From: a bacterium
Lineage (GTDB): Bacteria > DYJV01 > JALVYZ01
Direction: 5' to 3'
DNA: 6,001 bases
Assembly: GCA_027037705.1 (NCBI GenBank)
Contig: JALVYZ010000454.1
Location: forward strand, 1 to 6,001
The stretch's first letter is position 1; each line of letters begins with the position of its first letter. The notes under the pieces were generated by a model that worked only from the letters and a program-made list of their open reading frames with translations, had not been told where the DNA came from and did no database searches. Position numbers and translations under genes: made by a program. Of this stretch, positions 1-5,895 are shown piece by piece.

Positions 1-470
1 AACATGCAGGTGAAACACTTGCAGAAGTTTGTGAAGCTGTTGGTATTCCACCAGTATTACATGTTGGTTCTTGTGTTGACAACTCAAGAATTTTAATTGC
101 ATGTGCTGAAATGGTTAAAACTGGTGGATTAGGTGAGAAATTATCTGACTTACCAGTTGCTGGTGCTGCTCCAGAATGGATGAGTGAAAAAGCTATATCA
201 ATTGGCCACTACTTTGTATCTTCAGGAGTTTACACAGTATTTGGTGTTCACTTCCCAACAATTGAAGGAACAAAATTCCATGAATTATTATTTGATAAAT
301 TAGAATCTGAATGGGGATTAGGAAAATGGGATTTTGCAAAAGATCCTCATGAAATGGCTCAAAAGATGATAGCTCACATCCAGAAAAAGAGAGAAGAGCT
401 TGGTATTGCTGGTGAAAGAGAAAGAAAACTCTTTGATATGGAAGATAGAAGACAATTATCAATTGAATAA
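1..470 (+). CDS. cooS: Anaerobic carbon monoxide dehydrogenase, catalytic subunit (C-terminal part)
   Basis: The gene enters from the left edge; the first complete codon is at 3, and 155 residues are visible before TAA at 468-470. CooS oxidises CO to CO2 at a Ni-Fe-S C-cluster and passes electrons to ferredoxin or to a partner enzyme in the cytoplasm. The segment HVGSCVDNSR (codons 60-89) is the family signature; its Cys (codon 72-74) matches a C-cluster ligand. PEWMSEKAISIG follows, and its Lys (codon 189-191) lies 39 residues after that Cys. This matches the conserved active-site Lys of the clostridial-type enzymes (family knowledge). The tail continues colinearly to a charged end (RERKLFDMEDRRQLSIE) without a break. 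Full CooS proteins are about 620-640 residues, so roughly three quarters lie outside the window. A terminator follows immediately, so no cooC or cooF partner is co-transcribed downstream. The identification is firm; whether it serves energy metabolism or the acetyl-CoA pathway cannot be seen. Confidence 0.95.
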   Translation, partial: HAGETLAEVCEAVGIPPVLHVGSCVDNSRILIACAEMVKTGGLGEKLSDLPVAGAAPEWMSEKAISIGHYFVSSGVYTVFGVHFPTIEGTKFHELLFDKLESEWGLGKWDFAKDPHEMAQKMIAHIQKKREELGIAGERERKLFDMEDRRQLSIE

Positions 471-497
471 AAAAGCGGGCTTCTGCCCGCTTTTTTT
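471..497 (+). terminator. Rho-independent terminator of cooS (probably bidirectional)
   Basis: GCGGGC (475-480) and GCCCGC (485-490) form a perfect stem around the four-base loop TTCT. The stem is extended by AAAA/TTTT to 10 bp and followed by a seven-T tract at 491-497. It starts on the base after the cooS stop codon. The A-tract on the left also gives a U-tract on the minus-strand transcript, so it can stop transcription in both directions. Confidence 0.94.
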
Positions 498-667
498 ATA
501 TTAATTTTTTTAACCCATTCATCATATACTTCTTTTCTTAATAATTTTCTAACCTTTGATTTTATTGACATTTATTAAATTCTGTTTGTTAGGTATTTCA
601 AATCTAATTTTTTTCAATTTTTGACTCAGGAATATCTATTACACATAATCTAAAAATTAAAAATTAC

Positions 668-696
668 TTGACTTTTTATTTTTTATTAGTTATACT
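668..696 (+). promoter_or_regulatory. Sigma-70 promoter of the broken metY-like gene
   Basis: TTGACT (668-673) and TATACT (691-696) are separated by exactly 17 bases. Each box differs from consensus at one position. The expected transcription start is near 703, about 30 bases before the homologous reading frame. No SAM-I (S-box) leader fits between this promoter and the coding region, so SAM control is not evident. Confidence 0.7.
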
Positions 697-735
697 ATAA
701 AATTGATAGAAAAAATAAAATAAATTGGAGAAAAA

Positions 736-1089
736 ATTAAAAAAGAAACTATTTTATTACATACATGGTTTGATAGAACTCAGAATTTTAATCCAGCACA
801 GATTCCTATATATCAAACAACTTCATATCTCTTTAATTCTTCAGAGCATGCTGCAAATCTGTTTGATTTAAAAGAAACAGGTTTTATATATACGAGAATT
901 GGCAATCCAACACAGGATATTCTTGAAAAAAGATTAGCAGCTTTACATAATGGGACATCTGCATTAGCTCTTTCATCAGGTCAGGCAGCAAATAGCTTTA
1001 GCATATTAAATATTGCAAAACCTGAAGATAATGTAATATCATCAAAATTTATTTATGGTGGCACATATAACCTCTTTAATATACATTAA
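736..1089 (+). pseudogene. metY: Remnant of O-acetylhomoserine sulfhydrylase (N-terminal quarter, no normal start)
   Basis: The open frame encodes about 117 residues that read like the N-terminus of the PLP-dependent Cys/Met-metabolism enzymes, closest to O-acetylhomoserine sulfhydrylase (O-acetylhomoserine + sulfide to homocysteine). Visible signatures are KKETILLHTWFD, IPIYQTTSY, SSEHAANLFDLKETG, IYTRIGNPTQDILEKRLAAL, SSGQAA and YGGTYNLF, in the family order. After YGGTYNLFN the homology stops and the frame ends at TAA 1087-1089. Family members are about 420-430 residues, so the catalytic Lys and the C-terminal domain are absent. The frame has no ATG, GTG or TTG between the stop at 721-723 and the conserved region. 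The only candidate is ATT at 736, five bases after GGAG (727-730), which looks like a mutated ATG. Promoter and ribosome site are retained, so the decay is probably recent. MetB-type relatives are the alternative family, but EHAANLFDLKE favours MetY. Confidence 0.85.
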
Positions 1090-1295
1090 AAAATTTTGTC
1101 ATAAAAATTTTTTAAAAAAGTTATTGAAAAAACATTATAAAAAGTATATGTTTAAAAAATGAAAAATAAAAGAAGGTTTTAAAATAATTTCCTTCCTTAG
1201 TATCGCGATATTTTGATAATATTGCTCAATTAGTAACAATAAATGAACTTTTAGGGAAGGAATATATAAATATTCATATTTCAAGGAGGGGTATT
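1090..1295 (+). other. Intergenic region with inverted repeats ahead of the hydrolase gene
   Basis: The left half (1090-1185) is almost pure A/T and shows no coding signal. The right half holds a perfect 10-base palindrome TATCGCGATA (1201-1210), overlapping ATATT-N5-AATAT (1208-1222). It also holds a longer inverted repeat: 1189-1200 (TTCCTTCCTTAG) can pair with 1251-1262 (TTAGGGAAGGAA) over 12 pairs, two of them G-U, enclosing 50 bases. A weak promoter-like pair (TTGAAA 1124-1129, TATATG 1145-1150, 15-base spacer) is present but not convincing. The palindromes could be an operator or a leader structure for the downstream gene. No known regulator is assigned. Confidence 0.35.
1284..1289 (+). 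promoter_or_regulatory. Ribosome binding site that fixes a TTG start
   Basis: AGGAGG, continuing into GG, is a full Shine-Dalgarno sequence placed six bases before TTG 1296. No ATG lies in frame nearby upstream. It decides the start of the hydrolase gene. Confidence 0.85.
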
Positions 1296-2867
1296 TTGAA
1301 TATAATTTTCATCAAGACACAGAAAGTATTTAGTACATTTTTATTAATATTGTCCATAACAATGATAAGTTTTTTCATTCTAAAAGTATCTTTGTTATCA
1401 GCGGAAGATATCTTTTTCAGTTCTCATTATAGTTGTTATGCTCCTGGAGAAACAATCGTTCTTGACTTCAGAGGTTTGCCAGGGAACCAAAATGATTGGA
1501 TTGGCATCTATCCTAAAGCCTCTTCCAACGATTGGAGTAATGTTCTTGAATGGTCATTTACTAATGGTTCCCAAGCACTAAATTATGCTCCTGGTCTCAC
1601 AGAGGGAAGCCTTAGTTTACCTGGCTTGTCAGAAGGCTACTATGAAGCCAGGTTATTTTATGACAATTCCTTTGAGCTACAAGCAATGGACGCGATAAGG
1701 GTGTCTTATTCCTGTGCTTCTATCCAGCCTAACAAAGATGTATATGCACCTTATGAGCCAATTGTCGTTAATTTTTTCCATTTACCTGGGAATAGCAACG
1801 ACTGGATAGGCATCTATCCTAAAGATGCCTCTAATGATTGGGGAAATGTCATTACATGGTCGTTTACTAACGGGTCACATGCTCTGAATGCTATGCCAGG
1901 TCCTGTAAATGGAAGTGTTACACTAAATGGGTTGCCAGTCGGGAGGTATGATATTCGTTTGTTCTTTAACAACAGTTTTGATCTTAGGACAGAGGCAGAA
2001 ATTAATGTGGAAGGGCATCGTATCTATGGACAATCATTGGGAAAAGCTGTATCAGTGGAGACTTATCCGGATGGAGCACTTTATTATCCTTCTGATATTT
2101 CTATAGAACATCCAACACCAGTGGTACTTTTTGTACCTGGGTGGGGATCGCAGAATGCCTCAGACTATGAAAGTTTGCTTCGTTTCATAGCAAGTCAAGG
2201 GTATACCGCTGTTTATGTAAGGGATCCAGCGCAATATAGCGCTGATACATTGATTGAACGTTTTGAAAATCTTGTTTTTCAGGATGATGTTTTGCCATAT
2301 TTGGATACTACTCGATTTGGAGTAGTAGGACATTCATCTGGTGGAGGAATGGCTTTCGCTGTATCTTATCACTTTCTCCAAAAAGGATGGGGGAGCAATG
2401 GAAAATTTGTATTTGCTATGGCTCCATGGTTTTCATTTGATATGACTGAAAATGCTTTTGGAAATTTGCCGGACAGCCTCAATGTGGTGATTTTACAATT
2501 TGGTAATGACATGACTACTGACCCAAGGATTCCACTAACTATCTACAGGCTGCTTTCAAGAGTGCCTGCAGAAAACAGAGATTATGTTGTGCTTCCAAAT
2601 GAAGGGCATTATTATCCAACTGGTAATAAACCTTTTGAACAGATTCAAGGTGTGCTCAGGCCTCTTGATGCCTTAATGGATTGGGTGTTCAACGGAAATG
2701 AGCAAGCATATAGCGTTGCTCTGGAGAATGGAAATGATGATCCTGTGGGAACTGGCATTCAAGAAATGTTACCTTCATCATCATACGAATATAAATGTTA
2801 TGCTGAGGACAATGATGCATTAGCTGGTGCTTTAAACCGTGATGGAATAGATTATTGTCATCCGTAA
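1296..2867 (+). CDS. Secreted alpha/beta hydrolase with two N-terminal Ig-like DWIGIY repeats
   Basis: This 523-residue protein starts with TTG, chosen because AGGAGG (1284-1289) lies six bases upstream and a signal peptide follows (hydrophobic residues about 12-33, likely cleavage after LLSA at 36). Two repeats follow at residues 39-137 and 143-239, in register at a 102-residue period: DWIGIYPK at 67-74 and 169-176, NDW at 78 and 180, WSFTNGS at 86 and 188, then xARLFxxNSF or xIRLFxxNSF. They resemble beta-sandwich SKICH-like modules (inference). Residues 245-468 form an alpha/beta hydrolase: oxyanion loop VPGWG (280-284), nucleophile elbow GHSSG with Ser347, acid Asp405 in QFGNDMTTDP, and His438 in NEGHYYP. 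The elbow and fold order recall dienelactone hydrolase and polyester-hydrolase relatives, where GHSMGG is usual. Cys501 and Cys521 could form a disulfide, in line with export. The substrate is unknown; an ester is likely. The gene is visibly richer in G+C than its flanks and sits between two gene remnants, which suggests transfer. No terminator is seen after it. Confidence 0.88.
   Translation: MNIIFIKTQKVFSTFLLILSITMISFFILKVSLLSAEDIFFSSHYSCYAPGETIVLDFRGLPGNQNDWIGIYPKASSNDWSNVLEWSFTNGSQALNYAPGLTEGSLSLPGLSEGYYEARLFYDNSFELQAMDAIRVSYSCASIQPNKDVYAPYEPIVVNFFHLPGNSNDWIGIYPKDASNDWGNVITWSFTNGSHALNAMPGPVNGSVTLNGLPVGRYDIRLFFNNSFDLRTEAEINVEGHRIYGQSLGKAVSVETYPDGALYYPSDISIEHPTPVVLFVPGWGSQNASDYESLLRFIASQGYTAVYVRDPAQYSADTLIERFENLVFQDDVLPYLDTTRFGVVGHSSGGGMAFAVSYHFLQKGWGSNGKFVFAMAPWFSFDMTENAFGNLPDSLNVVILQFGNDMTTDPRIPLTIYRLLSRVPAENRDYVVLPNEGHYYPTGNKPFEQIQGVLRPLDALMDWVFNGNEQAYSVALENGNDDPVGTGIQEMLPSSSYEYKCYAEDNDALAGALNRDGIDYCHP
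1410..2012 (+). repeat. Tandem coding repeat (two Ig-like modules of the hydrolase)
   Basis: The two halves (about 1410-1706 and 1722-2012) encode the paralogous modules described in the hydrolase entry. Similarity is also visible in the DNA, for example GGCATCTATCCTAAAG in both copies at a 306-base offset. Synonymous differences are common, so the duplication is old rather than recent. Confidence 0.8.
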
Positions 2868-2910
2868 AAAAGTAATTAGGTGTAATTCTGATAAATCTAA
2901 ACTAATAGTT

Positions 2911-3553
2911 AGTCCATATGATCAAGGGTATTGTGAAATAAAGGATATAAAATAAATCTTAAAAAGGTTTATATAATCTATAAAGAGCTTAATTTGCAAA
3001 AGGTTAAATTTAAAAAGCATAAAAAGATTGTTGTTTCTTCCTTCCTATAATTTTCTTATAGAAGCAAAACATTCTAATCATGTATGGAGTATAGATTTTG
3101 CATTTGATGAAATTGAAAATGGAAAAAAGATAAAAATAATGCCAATATGTGATGTTTTCAGCAGATTCTGTATTGGAATTAAAATTGATAATTCTATTTG
3201 TGCTAATTCTATAATTGAAATTCTTGAAAGCTATTTCTTTAAATATGACAAACCAGAAATAATAAGAACAGATAATGGACCAGAATTCAGAAGTAGAAAA
3301 TTTAGAATGTTTCTTGAGAGAAATAGAATAAAGCAAGAATTTATACCAAAAGGGAGTCCATGGGAAAATGGAAATATTGAGAGTTTCATAGGCAAATTGA
3401 GGGAAAAATGTCTTAATATGCATGAATTTAGTAGCATCAATGAAGCAAGGGAAATTATAGAAAATTACAGTAAATTTTATAAAAACCAAGGGCCTTATAG
3501 TTCTCTTGGAGGAAAATTCCCCTTATGAATGTTACATTGTTAATAAAAGATAA
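2911..3553 (+). mobile_element. Decayed IS3-family insertion sequence, 5' truncated
   Basis: Only the OrfB part of an IS3-type element can be followed. Nothing resembling OrfA is present between the hydrolase stop (2867) and here. The earliest hint is a degenerate stretch reading SPYDQGYCEIKD at 2911-2946, similar to the PYYGYRRIxxIL region before the catalytic domain in this family. I could not find terminal inverted repeats or a target-site duplication, so the outer borders are not defined. Confidence 0.7.
2943..3553 (+). pseudogene. IS3-family transposase OrfB, frameshifted twice
   Basis: The element's DDE transposase (rve integrase fold) would cut and join DNA strands. Three frames must be joined. 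Positions 2943-3029 read GYKINLKKVYIIYKELNL, the helical region before the core. The core runs from about 3028 to 3522, with Asp in HVWSIDFAFD (residue 23 counting from TTG 3028), Asp82 in RTDNGPEF and Glu118 in NGNIES; 35 residues separate the last two, the classic DD(35)E spacing. The tail after SSLGGKFP continues one base later as PYECYIVNKR to TAA 3551-3553. The first shift lies at about 3027-3048. The second is best explained by an extra C in CCCC (3519-3522), which creates the premature TGA at 3526-3528. Both shifts are +1, not the -1 shift IS3 elements use between OrfA and OrfB, so they mark decay. The catalytic residues survive, but a functional protein is unlikely. Confidence 0.85.
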
Positions 3554-3573
3554 ATTTAACTTTAACATTTTAA

Positions 3574-3602
3574 TTGACATTTTTAATATTCGTATTTATA
3601 AC
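3574..3602 (+). promoter_or_regulatory. Near-consensus sigma-70 promoter without an evident gene
   Basis: TTGACA (3574-3579, perfect) and TATAAC (3597-3602, five of six) are separated by 17 bases. Transcription would start near 3609. The next plus-strand gene is about 365 bases further on and has its own promoter. A transcript from here would run antisense through the minus-strand mini-ORF at 3604-3681. Confidence 0.6.
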
Positions 3603-3603
3603 T

Positions 3604-3681
3604 TTACAAATTTTGGGAGCATATCACTTTTATATTTGCATAATTGTTATTTTCTATATTAGCATTAATAGTTTTTTTCAT
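3604..3681 (-). CDS. Possible 25-residue mini-ORF or 5' gene remnant with strong Shine-Dalgarno site
   Basis: On the minus strand, GGAGGT (3694 down to 3689) lies seven bases before ATG at 3681, the best ribosome site in this intergenic region. The frame begins MKKTINANIENNNYANIKV and stops at TAA (3606-3604) after 25 codons. The peptide is polar and Asn/Lys-rich with one Cys; it has no membrane segment or signal peptide. I do not recognise it. It may be the surviving 5' end of a gene whose remainder was lost, or a leader or small peptide. A minus-strand -10-like TATTAT lies upstream, but I see no good -35 box. An intergenic accident is the alternative. Confidence 0.3.
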   Translation of the reverse strand: MKKTINANIENNNYANIKVICSQNL

Positions 3682-3864
3682 TGACCTTACCTCCAATAGT
3701 ATTAATTTAAATAATATAAAAGAGATAAAATTCGTATTTTTAATTTTACATTTTTGGAATGAAATATGAGAGTCAAGAAAACTTCAATATTCATAATCCT
3801 TGATGGATATCTTTGGATAGAATATAAAAAATTAACGAAAAATACAAAAAAGTGAAAAAGAAAA

Positions 3865-3893
3865 TTGACATTAATTTTTTTTTAAAATATGAT
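3865..3893 (+). promoter_or_regulatory. Sigma-70 promoter of the TolC-like gene
   Basis: TTGACA (3865-3870, perfect) and TATGAT (3888-3893, five of six) have a 17-base spacer. The predicted start near 3900 leaves a leader of about 70 bases before ATG 3973. The leader contains no obvious hairpin, and the Shine-Dalgarno match before the ATG is poor. Confidence 0.7.
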
Positions 3894-3972
3894 TATTTTT
3901 GATTTAAACTGAATAATTCGGAATATTAATGACTTTTATGAAAAAAATTTAATTTTTAGTAATGGTTAAAAT

Positions 3973-5895
3973 ATGAATATTTGTAATAAGTTTATATTGT
4001 TTTGTTTGTTGGCATTTTTTCTATTTTTCTATCCAATGCAATTATTCTGTAAATATAACTCTAATTTGAATAATAGAAAATCTGAAGTGGATATAAAAAT
4101 AAAGATTGAAGAATATAAGATTGAAAAGGCTTTGAGCTTTTTCGATAGGCTTATGGCAGAGCCTTTACAGTTGTCAGCAAGGAAAGATTTGATGTTTAAT
4201 ATAAAACAAATATGTTCGATCAATGATACTGAGGAGTTAGAAAAGCTTATTGAGACTAAAAAAATAGCATTGAGAAACGATATAGGTATTAAGCTTAGAG
4301 CGGGTATTAGACGGTCAACGGGAAATTTAAATTTATATAACAACTCTGCCTATGGAGGAGTGAGCTGGAATATTATCAAAGGTGGTTTTCTTGAAAATAG
4401 GCTAAAATTGAACGAACTCTCCATTGAACAGTCGATTGCGTCTAAAAAAAATAATCTTTATAAAAGAAAATTGCTTTCTTTGTGTCGGCAGAACTTTGTT
4501 AGTTATTATTTTGCTAAGCTTAAAATTCCTATATTGAAAAATAAGCTCAAGATACTGAAAAGACTGATGAAGGTAAAAAGACAAGGGTACTTTTATGGAA
4601 TAGAGCTTGCTGATTCCCTTATTAAGATAGAAAGAGAGATTGAAAAAACCAAGGCCGAGTTGAGGCAATATAAACAGCTTATTTACACCTACTGCACCAT
4701 TGAGAAAATGAATTTTTGTAAATACAGTGGGGATGCACTTCCGCCACTACTTTCCGTTAGATTTCAAAGGGTTATGAAAGAGTTAAAGAAAAATGAAGCT
4801 ATAGGAGAGGAAGAGAGTTTGAATAAGGGTGAAAAACTTTTAGCTCTCAAACATAACTGGAAGCACAATGTTAAGTTAGAAGCCTATCTCTATTACAACA
4901 CAAAAGGGGATAGCTCCTTCTTTTCTAAACAGGGTTTTGTTGCAGGAGTTAACCTCTCTATGCCTTTAGGTAAGAGCTATTATAAAGATGCCGATAGGCT
5001 AAAATTGCTGCAGGAGCGAGATAATCTGAAAAGGGAGGGTAGCTATCTTGAAAATTATGCCAATCTTTTGTTTAGAGAGGAAGAGGAGAAGGTGAGCGAT
5101 GCAGTAAATAATTGGTATGGAATAGATATTGCTTTTGAGAGAATAAGGAGAGAAAGCTATAAACTAAAGGGGGAAATGAAAAGCGGGAGCGTTTTTTATA
5201 GGGATTATGTGGCTCTCCTTGAAAACTTGAAAAACTATCTGGACAGTGAACTTGAATTTGTTTCGAGCGAAGGTTTGCTTTACAGAAGGATTGTAAATCT
5301 TTTGACTATTACCGGTGTAAAGTGGAAAGATAAATTATATGAAGTAAGATTGGCTCCATTAGGCAACCGTTTCAGGGTAGGGAGGAGATATGTAATTTTA
5401 AAAAAAAGTGAGGTTGAGCTTCTATCACCAGATTTTATTACAGAGTTTCTTTATACCAAAGGGATCCGGGCCGTTATAATGGGAAAAAACCTGTTTGACT
5501 CCAAAAAAGGGAAGGACTTAGCTAAGGCGTTGAGTAATATGGGGATAAGGAGCTATGTTCTGGATTCGGGGAGAAGAAAGGGTGAAGATATACCAATATG
5601 TTTGAATGTTAACGATTTTAGTGGAGTTGTGGGCAGTTGGCAGTGTGTGATTTTTAAGGGAAAGATAGATAAAACTGGCTTAAAGGAACTGTTGAAAAGA
5701 GCCGATATACTATTTGTACCGCAGCAGGATGCGTTTTTTCATTCTGAAAAGTTGGGTGTTGTAGTAAACTTAAAACATACAACCTCGGAGCTTCAGCTTG
5801 AAAACAGACTCGATGAGCTTTATCGGTCTGGAATTAAAAACTTTCTTTTCGATTTTGGCAAGTTGATGGATGTGTACAGTGGAGGGTCTAATTGA
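3973..5895 (+). CDS. TolC-like outer-membrane export protein with a long C-terminal extension
   Basis: The 640-residue product begins with a signal sequence (hydrophobic about 8-25; FCK at 25-27 is not a good lipobox). The start is ATG 3973: an ATG at 3962 hits a stop at once, and one at 4036 would remove the signal. Residues about 35-455 show the two-fold layout of TolC-family channels. A beta-strand pair (IGIKLRAGIRR, then YGGVSWNIIKGG, 104-138) leads into long charged helices (140-240). A second pair (VKLEAYLYYNT, then FVAGVNLSMPLG, 300-333) leads into helices at 337-440. WNIIKGGFLENRLK corresponds to the WxLFDGG...R turn of the family. Residues about 456-640 are extra: alternating strands and helices (RAVIMG, GIRSYVLD, ADILFVP, IKNFLFDFG) that suggest a Rossmann-like domain of unknown role. 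Usual TolC proteins are about 420-490 residues. The role is probably export of a small molecule, protein or polysaccharide with the coupled downstream gene. The cargo cannot be read from the sequence. Low sequence conservation leaves the family call moderate. Confidence 0.68.
   Translation: MNICNKFILFCLLAFFLFFYPMQLFCKYNSNLNNRKSEVDIKIKIEEYKIEKALSFFDRLMAEPLQLSARKDLMFNIKQICSINDTEELEKLIETKKIALRNDIGIKLRAGIRRSTGNLNLYNNSAYGGVSWNIIKGGFLENRLKLNELSIEQSIASKKNNLYKRKLLSLCRQNFVSYYFAKLKIPILKNKLKILKRLMKVKRQGYFYGIELADSLIKIEREIEKTKAELRQYKQLIYTYCTIEKMNFCKYSGDALPPLLSVRFQRVMKELKKNEAIGEEESLNKGEKLLALKHNWKHNVKLEAYLYYNTKGDSSFFSKQGFVAGVNLSMPLGKSYYKDADRLKLLQERDNLKREGSYLENYANLLFREEEEKVSDAVNNWYGIDIAFERIRRESYKLKGEMKSGSVFYRDYVALLENLKNYLDSELEFVSSEGLLYRRIVNLLTITGVKWKDKLYEVRLAPLGNRFRVGRRYVILKKSEVELLSPDFITEFLYTKGIRAVIMGKNLFDSKKGKDLAKALSNMGIRSYVLDSGRRKGEDIPICLNVNDFSGVVGSWQCVIFKGKIDKTGLKELLKRADILFVPQQDAFFHSEKLGVVVNLKHTTSELQLENRLDELYRSGIKNFLFDFGKLMDVYSGGSN
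5881..5886 (+). promoter_or_regulatory. Ribosome binding site for the overlapping downstream gene
   Basis: GGAGGG, inside the 3' end of the TolC-like gene, lies five bases before TTG 5892. The TAA at 5889-5891 in the same frame rules out any earlier start, so TTG is the first possible codon. Confidence 0.75.

Larger units (their letters stand above)
3554..3972 (+). other. AT-rich intergenic region with two promoters
   Basis: This stretch of 419 bases carries no homology I recognise. Composition is extreme: one 60-base row (3841-3900) has only 7 G+C. It contains two plus-strand sigma-70 promoters and a short minus-strand ORF with a strong ribosome site, listed separately. A 29-codon plus-strand ORF at 3766-3855 has no ribosome site and was not accepted. 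No terminator hairpin is visible for the IS remnant. Confidence 0.5.

Noticed and set aside
565-594. TTGACA at 565-570 as another promoter
   Set aside because: No acceptable -10 box occurs 16-18 bases downstream (GTTAGG or TTAGGT), and a far better promoter lies at 668-696.
500-735. SAM riboswitch or T-box leader before the metY-like remnant
   Set aside because: The region is nearly pure A/T and lacks the GC-rich helices and conserved core of S-box RNAs; the strong promoter at 668-696 leaves only about 30 bases of leader.
3000-3050. Programmed ribosomal frameshifting in the IS3 element
   Set aside because: IS3 elements use a -1 shift at an A-rich slippery site between OrfA and OrfB. Here the shift is +1 and falls inside OrfB, so it is mutation.
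3010-3489. Long minus-strand ORFs opposite the transposase
   Set aside because: They lie wholly antisense to a frame with clear IS3 homology and encode Phe/Tyr/Ile-rich text typical of AT-rich reverse complements.
3574-3694. Classical type I toxin-antitoxin pair
   Set aside because: The 25-residue peptide has no hydrophobic membrane segment, which nearly all type I toxins have; only the geometry is suggestive, so it is kept as a finding and not called as a system.
3766-3855. 29-codon plus-strand ORF starting MRVKKTSIFIILDGYLW
   Set aside because: There is no Shine-Dalgarno site, the C-terminus is Lys/Asn-rich from A-rich DNA, and the second promoter begins just after it; most likely chance.
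4029-4668. Minus-strand ORFs within the TolC-like gene
   Set aside because: They are antisense to a gene with a promoter and a signal peptide, show no ribosome site of note, and read as low-complexity shadows.
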